NCBI GenBank assembly: GCA_002067325.1
Contig: MVQY01000082.1
Coordinates: 1-28,601, forward strand
Direction of reading: 5' to 3'
Length of the DNA: 28,601 bases
DNA from: Methanobacterium sp. PtaU1.Bin097
GTDB taxonomy: Archaea; Methanobacteriota; Methanobacteria; Methanobacteriales; Methanobacteriaceae
Under the pieces are notes generated by a model. The model made no database searches. It was given only the letters and a program-made list of their open reading frames with translations, and was not told the origin of the DNA. The translations under genes and the position numbers were made by a program. Shown here one piece after another: positions 23,274 to 28,601 of the stretch; within the stretch, counting starts at the first letter, position 1, and each line of letters starts with the position of its first letter.

Positions 23274-23864
23274 ATGATGAGATTCACATCCAGGGAAATC
23301 AGAGATCTGATAATTTCAATGGTTATCATCACCGTCCTATTCGCCTACATATTCAGTGGAAGAACACTTCCCAGTTTTTCACTCATCCTGGTCACCTTCA
23401 TTGCAGTGGGACTGGGATTCATCCTGCACGAACTGGCCCATAAATTCGTGGCAATGAGATACGGATTCTGGGCAGAATACCGCTTATGGGTGGAAGGACT
23501 TATATTTGCAATTATAACTGCAGCCTTAGGTTTTCTATTCGTAGCACCCGGGGCGGTCTACATCCATGGAGAGTACATATCCCGGGAACAGAACGGTAAA
23601 ATTTCCGCATCTGGTCCAGCAACCAACCTGATCCTGGCCGGGCTTTTCTTTTTACTACTGTACTACTTCCCATCTGGTGAGCTGGTCACCACAATAGGAG
23701 TGCTTGGATTCTATGTAAACAGTTTCCTGGCCATGATCAACCTGATCCCAATCAGCATGCTTGACGGAGCCAAGATAATCCGCTGGAATCCAATTATATG
23801 GGTAGTAATGGCTGGAATTACCGGTGTGATGGTATTTTATGCCTTCACTGGATTGGTATTTTAA
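23274..23864 (+). CDS. Intramembrane M50 (site-2 protease-like) metalloprotease
   Basis: 196 residues, several hydrophobic segments. Zinc motif His52-Glu53-Leu-Ala-His56 (HELAH) and the third ligand Asp164 (ISMLDGAKI) are present, with 'NGKISASGPATNLILA' between, as in short archaeal S2P-like proteins. It cleaves membrane-embedded substrates; the target is unknown. Two adjacent ATG codons (23274 and 23277) start the frame. It appears leaderless (see TATA entry). The YcaO gene follows 69 nt downstream, on the same strand. Confidence 0.9.
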   Translation: MMRFTSREIRDLIISMVIITVLFAYIFSGRTLPSFSLILVTFIAVGLGFILHELAHKFVAMRYGFWAEYRLWVEGLIFAIITAALGFLFVAPGAVYIHGEYISREQNGKISASGPATNLILAGLFFLLLYYFPSGELVTTIGVLGFYVNSFLAMINLIPISMLDGAKIIRWNPIIWVVMAGITGVMVFYAFTGLVF

Positions 23865-23933
23865 TCTTAAATATGATCAATTCCCAAATAATAATGGATG
23901 AGTAAGGTTAAACTAGATATTAGAGTGTTTTAA

Positions 23934-25124
23934 ATGTTTGAGAAAGTCCCAGTCACCTATTTCGGATGCACCCACCGGGCCATCCCACCGGAACGTACCA
24001 TAGCAAACGTGGAGGGTAAACTCCGGAGGGCAGGGGTGACCAGGATAGCAGAGATAACCCATCTGGACCGTCTGGGAATACCAGTTTATTCCGCCATAAG
24101 GCCGGGAGCTGCCGAGGGAGCAGTAAGCATCTACGCTGGAAAAGGAGCAACTAAAAGCCAGGCTAAAGCATCGGCCATGATGGAAGCGTTTGAAAGGTAC
24201 TCCGCAGAGATAAACGTAGAAGACGCTCAGATGTTTGAAACAGGATTATATGGGGAGATGGAAGGGGCTATCAATCCAGAAACACTGATTCTACCTCAAC
24301 AATCTTACAAAGCAGATACGACCAGGTTGGACTGGATTAAAACCGTGGACGTGACGGATGATGAAGAATACCTCGCCCCAGTTAACGCCATCTACCATCC
24401 TTACATCCCTCGTGGTGGTGCCGTACTTTTTAAGTCCAACACCAATGGTCTGGCATCGGGTAACCGTATCGAAGAGGCAGTCTACCACGGAATCACCGAG
24501 GTAGTTGAAAGGGATGCCTGGAGCATATTCGAGGCGAAAAAGAAATGCAGGGGAGAAGTGGTTTGTGACGGAACAGAAAACCCCCTCATCAGAGATATGC
24601 TACATAAATTCGACCAGTCAGAGATAGAAGTTAAATTACTGGATTTGACTGCAGATGTGGATATAACCACCATAGCCGCGGTAGCAGATGATACCGTACT
24701 TAGAGACCCCGCACTTTTATCTCTGGGGGTGGGAACCCACCTGAACCCGGAGGTCGCCGTTATAAGGGCCCTCACCGAGGTTGCCCAGAGCAGGGCCACC
24801 CAGATCCACGGAACCCGGGAGGATACCAACCGGGCCGTTTTCATGAGAAAAGCAGGATATGAGAGGATGAAAAGGATCAACAAACACTGGTTCAGTGACT
24901 CCCATAAGTTAATCGATATCTCCCATATCAAGGATAAATCAAAGCCCACCTTCAAGGAGGACATCGAAACCTGTGTAAATATCCTTAAAAAGAACGGGTT
25001 TGATAAGATTTATTATACGAATTTAACCCGCCGGGAAATCGAAATACCAGTGGCCCGAGTTATAATTCCAGGTATGGAAGTTTACTCGGTTGACATGGAA
25101 AGAATGGGTAAAAGGTTGATTTAA
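23934..25124 (+). CDS. ycaO: YcaO-family McrA-glycine thioamidation protein (methanogenesis marker 1)
   Basis: 396 residues, of the length and pattern of the methanogen YcaO (marker protein 1). It uses ATP and a sulfide source to turn the backbone amide of an active-site Gly in methyl-coenzyme M reductase alpha into thioglycine. Visible features: 'SIYAGKGATKSQAKASAMMEAFERYSAE' and 'SNTNGLASGNRIEEAVYHGITEVVERDAWSI', the conserved ATP/Mg-binding Glu-rich helices (MEAFER, EVVERD). 'GTHLNPEVAVIRALTEVAQSRATQIHG' is the third ATP-site segment. In many methanogens a TfuA-like gene follows; here pth2 follows and no TfuA is in the window. No strong ribosome binding site is seen (TTAGAGTGTTTTAA). Confidence 0.93.
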   Translation: MFEKVPVTYFGCTHRAIPPERTIANVEGKLRRAGVTRIAEITHLDRLGIPVYSAIRPGAAEGAVSIYAGKGATKSQAKASAMMEAFERYSAEINVEDAQMFETGLYGEMEGAINPETLILPQQSYKADTTRLDWIKTVDVTDDEEYLAPVNAIYHPYIPRGGAVLFKSNTNGLASGNRIEEAVYHGITEVVERDAWSIFEAKKKCRGEVVCDGTENPLIRDMLHKFDQSEIEVKLLDLTADVDITTIAAVADDTVLRDPALLSLGVGTHLNPEVAVIRALTEVAQSRATQIHGTREDTNRAVFMRKAGYERMKRINKHWFSDSHKLIDISHIKDKSKPTFKEDIETCVNILKKNGFDKIYYTNLTRREIEIPVARVIIPGMEVYSVDMERMGKRLI

Positions 25125-25172
25125 CTGGTTTTTAAATATCAAGGACGGATTCAGTTCATTGACCCGGAAAAC

Positions 25173-25237
25173 AAGTCAAATTTAAACCGAAAATAAGTCA
25201 GATAGTAAAAACAGGTCAGATAATAATAAACAAGTCA
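25173..25237 (+). repeat. Four direct copies of an AAGTCA(GATA) motif upstream of pth2
   Basis: AAGTCA at 25173, 25195 and 25232 and AGGTCA at 25213, mostly within the larger pattern (AA)xAAGTCAGATAGTA. Spacings are 22, 18 and 19 bp, about two helical turns each. They fill the short gap between the YcaO gene and pth2, as expected of a regulator-binding array, though they may be a decayed tandem repeat. Confidence 0.55.
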
Positions 25238-25261
25238 GATAGTATATTTAAAGGTGTACCA

Positions 25262-25603
25262 ATGAAACAGGTAATAATCATGAGGGGAGACCTCCCCATA
25301 AGCCGGGGTAAACTCGCTGCTCAGGCCTGTCACGCCAGCCTAGGATCCTATAAGCGTGCAGATGAGAGGAAGATAAAAAACTGGGAACTTGAGGGGGGTA
25401 AAAAGGTGGTTTTAAAAGTTAAAGATAGAGATGAACTCTTCCAGTACTATGAACTGGTTAAAGCCACTGATCTGCCCTACTTCTTAGTCACCGATGCCGG
25501 GCATACCGAACTACCGGAATCCACGGTTACCTGCTTGGGGATTGGTCCTGATGATGATGAGAAGATCGATAAGATTACCCAGGATTTGAAGTTGTTTAAG
25601 TAG
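25262..25603 (+). CDS. pth2: Peptidyl-tRNA hydrolase Pth2
   Basis: 113 residues, the full length of the archaeal/eukaryotic Pth2 family. Family motifs are 'KQVIIMRGDLPISRGKLAAQACHASLGSYK' (N-terminal Lys and His of the active site), 'LVTDAGHTELPESTVTCLGIGP' and the C-terminal 'ITQDLKLFK'. It releases tRNA from peptidyl-tRNAs that drop off ribosomes. AAGGTGT (25251-25257) precedes ATG 25262. The gene lies 137 nt after the YcaO gene, with the AAGTCA repeats between them, and 41 nt before mfnE. Confidence 0.97.
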   Translation: MKQVIIMRGDLPISRGKLAAQACHASLGSYKRADERKIKNWELEGGKKVVLKVKDRDELFQYYELVKATDLPYFLVTDAGHTELPESTVTCLGIGPDDDEKIDKITQDLKLFK

Positions 25604-25644
25604 TTGTGAGTTTACTTTTAATCATTAAATGAAGTGCTGATTTT

Positions 25645-26295
25645 ATGGATTGGATTGTAAAGATTGGGGGAAGTCTTTTCCCACAAGAAGCAGTTAACCT
25701 CTCTAAAGCCCTGGTTGGTAAAAGTGTCATGGTGATCTGTGGGGGCGGAGAGCTGGCTAACCAATTAAGATTGTACGATAAGAAAATGCACTTTAGAGAT
25801 GCAGTCACTCATAAAAGCGCTATTCTATGCATGGATATATTAGGAATGCTCCTAGCAGATAAAGTACCCGGTGCCGAGGGTGTTCATTCTATAGATCAGG
25901 TAGAGAAGACTTTAAATGGGGGGAAACTCCCAATCTTAATACCTTCCCAGTTTTTGTTCGGTAAGGATCCCTTAGAACATTCCTGGAGGGTAACTTCTGA
26001 TTCCCTATCCCTTTATATAGCACATCGACTAAAGGCTAAACTATTAATAGCAACTGATGTAGATGGTATATATGATCATAAACCATCCAAGGATGGTACT
26101 CAACTGATAAGAAATATCAGTGCAAAAAAACTACTAGATTTTGGTGAAACATCAGTTGATGAATTTTTAGCAGGGCTTTTACTTCAATACGGATCATCTT
26201 GCTATGTGATTAATGGAAAGTATCCAGAAAGGGTTCTATCTATAATTGAAGGTAAAAGTGAAGATACTAAATATACACTTATTGGAGGAATTTAA
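25645..26295 (+). CDS. mfnE: [5-(aminomethyl)furan-3-yl]methyl phosphate kinase (methanofuran synthesis)
   Basis: 216 residues of the amino-acid-kinase superfamily: 'IVKIGGSLFP' (phosphate-binding start), 'MVICGGGELANQLRLYDKKM', 'HSWRVTSDSLSLYIAHRLKAKLLIATDVDGIYD'. MfnE (MJ0458) phosphorylates the furan alcohol phosphate of the methanofuran side chain. In Methanocaldococcus it is next to aEF-1beta (MJ0459). Here a zinc-ribbon gene and aEF-1beta follow, which supports the call. The start is ATG 25645 without a strong ribosome binding site, probably coupled to pth2 upstream. Other superfamily kinases (such as uridylate kinase-like) are less likely given the synteny. Confidence 0.85.
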   Translation: MDWIVKIGGSLFPQEAVNLSKALVGKSVMVICGGGELANQLRLYDKKMHFRDAVTHKSAILCMDILGMLLADKVPGAEGVHSIDQVEKTLNGGKLPILIPSQFLFGKDPLEHSWRVTSDSLSLYIAHRLKAKLLIATDVDGIYDHKPSKDGTQLIRNISAKKLLDFGETSVDEFLAGLLLQYGSSCYVINGKYPERVLSIIEGKSEDTKYTLIGGI

Positions 26296-26296
26296 T

Positions 26297-26458
26297 ATGG
26301 ATAAAATAGAATGCACATCATGTAAACAGGAAATATCACCAGTGGAAACCTACGTGAAATTTGAATGTCCAGAATGCGAGACCATACTCTACAGATGCCA
26401 GAAATGCAGGACCTTCGGACATATCTACAGGTGTAAATGCGGATTTAAAGGACCTTAA
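26297..26458 (+). CDS. Small zinc-ribbon protein (HVO_2753-like)
   Basis: 53 residues from ATG 26297, one base after the mfnE stop; GGAGGAAT at 26284-26291 inside mfnE is its ribosome binding site. Longer reading upstream overlaps mfnE and is not credible. Four Cys-x2-Cys pairs (CTSC, CPEC, CQKC, CKCG type) give two zinc-binding sites, as in the small euryarchaeal zinc-finger family HVO_2753, found near translation genes. It sits between mfnE and aEF-1beta, so a ribosome or translation-linked role is likely but unproven. Cytoplasmic. Confidence 0.9.
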   Translation: MDKIECTSCKQEISPVETYVKFECPECETILYRCQKCRTFGHIYRCKCGFKGP

Positions 26459-26529
26459 GTTAAATATTACTTGTAAGATAAATAAAATTATATTAACTCT
26501 AAAGACGAGTTTTATGGGAGGTTACGATT

Positions 26530-26799
26530 ATGGGAGAAGTTGTAGCAACGATTAAGGTAATGCCGGAAAGCCCGGATGTTAACTTAGAAAAGATCAAAGA
26601 AGATATCATACAATCCATACCGGAAGGCGCTGAATTCCACAAGATAGATGAAGAACCAATAGCTTTTGGCCTGGTGGCCCTTAAAGTAATGGTAGTTGTG
26701 GGAGATGAGGAAGGTGGGACAGAAAAAGTTGAAGAAAATCTCTCCAAACTGGAAAACATAAGCAGCATCGAAGTAGAAGATGTAAGAAGACTTATGTAA
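26530..26799 (+). CDS. ef1b: Translation elongation factor aEF-1 beta
   Basis: 89 residues, the exact length of archaeal EF-1 beta (~88-91). Matches from end to end: 'GEVVATIKVMPESPDVNLEKIKEDI', 'IDEEPIAFGLVALKVMVVVGDEEGGTEKVEENLSKLENISSIEVEDV'. It promotes GDP/GTP exchange on aEF-1A. GGGAGGTTACGATT precedes the ATG. It ends the mfnE/zinc-ribbon cluster, and T-tracts at ~26821-26850 (TTTTTT at 26820-26826) likely stop transcription. Confidence 0.97.
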   Translation: MGEVVATIKVMPESPDVNLEKIKEDIIQSIPEGAEFHKIDEEPIAFGLVALKVMVVVGDEEGGTEKVEENLSKLENISSIEVEDVRRLM

Positions 26800-26819
26800 G
26801 CCGTTTTACTCTCTAATTA

Positions 26820-26848
26820 CTTTTTTGGTTAATATAATTCGTTTTTTC
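26820..26848 (+). terminator. T-tract termination region after aEF-1 beta
   Basis: ACTTTTTTGG and, ~18 nt later, CGTTTTTTCC. U-tracts without a strong stem, typical of archaeal intrinsic terminators. Confidence 0.45.
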
Positions 26849-26911
26849 CACTAATTTTTTATAATTTTCACCGTTAAAAAAATTTAGTCCCCACAACACG
26901 ATCATAATACT

Positions 26912-26928
26912 TTTTATACTATTAGTAT
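26912..26928 (+). promoter_or_regulatory. TATA box overlapping a palindrome, promoter of the DUF112/TctA-like gene
   Basis: TTTTATAC (26912-26919) is centred ~29 nt before GTG 26946. ATACTA-T-TAGTAT (26916-26928) is a perfect 13-bp palindrome overlapping it. The gene appears leaderless or nearly so: the purines next to the GTG are too close to act as a ribosome binding site. A palindrome on the TATA box is a plausible repressor site. Confidence 0.45.
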
Positions 26929-26945
26929 TATACTATCTCTGTGGA

Positions 26946-27524
26946 GTGGTTCATATTTTTGATCTCATATTTGCCTGTATCATAGGCGTTCTCTGCGGGG
27001 CAGTAACGGGATTAATCCCCGGTATCCACGTTAACACCGTGGGTGCCTTCACCTTTGCATCATCAGCCACCATTCTGGCCTTTCTATCTCCAGAATTCCT
27101 GGGAGTGTTCTTAATTTCAATGTCTATTTCCCACGCCCTACTGGAATTTATACCTTCTATGTTCCTGGGAGTGCCGGAGGAGGGCACCGTCCTCTCGGTC
27201 TTACCCGGGCATCACCTCATGCTGGAGGGAAGGGGCAAGGAAGCCATACGTTTGGTGGCCCTGGGAGGGTTTGGGGCGATCATGGTTACCATCTTACTTC
27301 TACCACTTTTTGCCCTGATATTACCCCCTTTATACGGCTTTATGAAGCCCTATATCTGGATCATCCTGGTGGTAGTGGTGATCTACATGTTCATCCGCTT
27401 AAACAGGGATTTAAGTTCGGTAGCCTGGTCGGTGGTTATATTCCTCTTCTCGGGGATTATGGGCTGGATAAATGAAAATATATTCTGTATTTTGAAAATT
27501 TGGAGGATATTTTATGAAATTTAG
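26946..27524 (+). pseudogene. TctA/DUF112-like archaeal membrane protein, 3'-truncated at an element junction
   Basis: 192 residues from GTG 26946. About the first 172 match the N-terminal part of the archaeal TctA-like (DUF112, PF01970) permeases: 'GVLCGAVTGLIPGIHVNTVG', 'SMFLGVPEEGTVLSVLPGHHLMLEGRGKEAIRLVALGG', then hydrophobic spans up to 'VVIFLFSGIMGW'. Intact relatives have about 400 residues. From about 27465 the frame changes to AT-rich codons (INENIFCILKIWRIFYEI) unlike the family and stops at 27524. The recombinase gene starts inside this tail (27514). The gene looks disrupted by integration; the rest of it may lie beyond the element. Membrane-embedded, probably non-functional here. 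Confidence 0.7.
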
Positions 27525-28601
27525 TAACAAAAAAATACATAACGATCGGTATGTTCAAGATTTTTACTTGGCTCGCGGGTTAAGTGAATCTTCAGAGGAA
27601 AATTATACTATAAGACTAAAGTCATATTGTAATTTTTTAGGGAAATCACCGAAGGAGCTATTAGATATAGCCGAACAGGAACAAGATAATAATATTAAAA
27701 TGAAAGATCGAAAGATAAAAAGATATTTGTTGGATTACGCTGATCATCTTAGGATAAATGGTAGATGTGAATCAACAATCAAAGGAAATTTGGAAACTAT
27801 TAAAGCGTTTTATCACGAATATGAAATCGAAACCTTTAGAATTAGGGGTTTTTTTAAAAATGAAAGTCAAAATAAGAGTTTTGAAGAGTTACCTACAAAG
27901 GAGCATATTAAAAAGGCCCTAAAAGTTTCTGGACTGAGAACTCAAGCAGTAATATTGTTACATTATACAAGTGGAATGGGTGCATCAGAGGTAAGACATC
28001 TTACTTATGGTGATTTTTTAACTGCAATGGATGAATATTTGGATTTAGATGAAGATGAGTTATTAAATATACCTAAAGTTGTAAATAAACTAAAAAAGAA
28101 GAAAAAAGAATTAGTAGGGACTTGGAAAATTAAACGATATAAGACAGGGATGCCTTATGTCACTTTTAATAGCCCAGAGAGCAACGATGCTATTCTTGAT
28201 TATCTTTTAGAGAGAATAAGGAAAAATAAAAAAATAGAAAGTCTACAAGACCCCTTGTTTGTAAGCCATTTCAACAGAAATATGGGAAAAGAAACTCATT
28301 CACACTCTATTAGGGATTTAAATGACAGGTTGGGATTTGGTATGCGTAGCGAAAAACGTTACTTTTTCACTTCCCACATGTTGAGAAAGTTGTTTACAAC
28401 CACTCTTTATAAGGCTAAAGTTGATGAACTACCTATAAATTGGATGCTTGGCCATAAAATTAACCCCATAACGGAATCCTACTTCAAAGCAGACATTAAA
28501 TCGTTAAAACAACATTATTTAAAAGCTCTTAATGAACTTTCTTTAGAGAAAATTAAGGTGAAGACCGTTACTACTAAGGAATATGACTACATCATCAATG
28601 A
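27465..28601. mobile_element. Left end of a probable integrated element
   Basis: The DUF112/TctA-like reading frame is lost at about 27465-27480, base composition falls to very AT-rich at the same place, and a tyrosine recombinase gene begins 34-49 nt later and runs to the edge. Together these suggest integration inside a protein-coding gene. The exact junction and att core cannot be placed because the other end is not in the window. Confidence 0.6.
27514..28601 (+). CDS. Tyrosine recombinase / integrase (partial at right edge)
   Basis: Open from ATG 27514 to the window end (362 full codons, no stop). GGAGG (27502-27506) lies 7 nt upstream. It overlaps the preceding gene by 11 nt. The catalytic residues are Arg161 (SGMGASEVRHL), a candidate Lys in 'IKRYKTG', His288-x-x-Arg291 (HMLRKLF), His314 (MLGHK), and the nucleophile Tyr323 nine residues later (ITESYF). 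The N-terminal ~120 residues form the helical core-binding domain. A basic run (LKKKKKE) interrupts the middle. The AT content is much higher than in the host genes. By family knowledge it cuts and rejoins DNA at att sites; substrate and element are outside the window. Confidence 0.92.
   Translation, partial: MKFSNKKIHNDRYVQDFYLARGLSESSEENYTIRLKSYCNFLGKSPKELLDIAEQEQDNNIKMKDRKIKRYLLDYADHLRINGRCESTIKGNLETIKAFYHEYEIETFRIRGFFKNESQNKSFEELPTKEHIKKALKVSGLRTQAVILLHYTSGMGASEVRHLTYGDFLTAMDEYLDLDEDELLNIPKVVNKLKKKKKELVGTWKIKRYKTGMPYVTFNSPESNDAILDYLLERIRKNKKIESLQDPLFVSHFNRNMGKETHSHSIRDLNDRLGFGMRSEKRYFFTSHMLRKLFTTTLYKAKVDELPINWMLGHKINPITESYFKADIKSLKQHYLKALNELSLEKIKVKTVTTKEYDYIIN

Noticed and set aside
24482..24964. 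160-codon open frame on the minus strand
   Set aside because: Antisense to the YcaO gene, whose product matches its family along its length.
25150..25260. Direct repeats considered as a small CRISPR array
   Set aside because: Repeat core is only 6-13 bp with ~20-bp period and no regular spacer structure; no cas gene in the window.
26246..26296. Longer start for the zinc-ribbon protein, overlapping mfnE by ~50 bases
   Set aside because: The extra residues come from the mfnE frame region and have no family similarity; GGAGGAAT points to ATG 26297.

Overview
The window reads as the chromosome of a methanogenic archaeon of the order Methanobacteriales, most likely a mesophilic Methanobacterium. 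Three secreted proteins carry pseudomurein-binding repeats, which match the pseudomurein wall of this order. Genes for F420 synthesis (cofA), methanofuran synthesis (mfnE) and the YcaO enzyme that thioamidates methyl-coenzyme M reductase are all present. Intergenic DNA is very AT-rich, with archaeal TATA boxes, T-tract terminators and GGTG/GGAGG ribosome binding sites.

Layout. 1-3593 (-) is the N-terminal 1197 residues of a giant surface protein with seven ~152-residue pseudomurein-binding modules; it runs off the left edge. A 384-base AT-rich divergent promoter region leads into a HTH regulator (3978-4967, +). Next come an unknown TIM-barrel-like protein and a YbjQ-family protein (-), then serA (+). 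7957-10608 (-) is an 883-residue secreted protein: a glycoside-hydrolase-like domain, one pseudomurein-binding module and four Ig-like domains, two of them almost identical in DNA. A leftward cluster follows: JAMM peptidase, Thg1, NadX-type aspartate dehydrogenase and a PRC-barrel protein. arcA-arcC (+, 13577-15838) encodes arginine deiminase and carbamate kinase. 15967-17001 (-) is a third wall-binding protein that seems to begin at a non-ATG/GTG/TTG codon.

From 17598 rightward: a small acidic protein, a tRNA-binding-domain protein, cofA (-), a two-gene pilin plus TadC operon (-), an M24 peptidase and a HIT protein (-). Then a leaderless M50 protease (+), the McrA-glycine thioamidation YcaO gene, pth2, and the tight group mfnE / zinc ribbon / aEF-1beta (+). 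The window ends in a TctA/DUF112-like membrane protein gene cut short by an overlapping tyrosine recombinase gene, which looks like the left end of an integrated element.

How the parts relate. Most of the window is ordinary methanogen housekeeping. The accessory signal lies in the cell-surface genes, in the arginine deiminase pair (ATP from arginine, or nitrogen recovery), and in the junction at ~27.47 kb. No rRNA, tRNA or CRISPR was found. The points most worth checking are the non-canonical start with its 5' leader hairpin (17001-17046), the integrase/host-gene fusion (27465-28601), the near-identical 312-bp repeats (8243-8787), and the unassigned domains of the secreted proteins.
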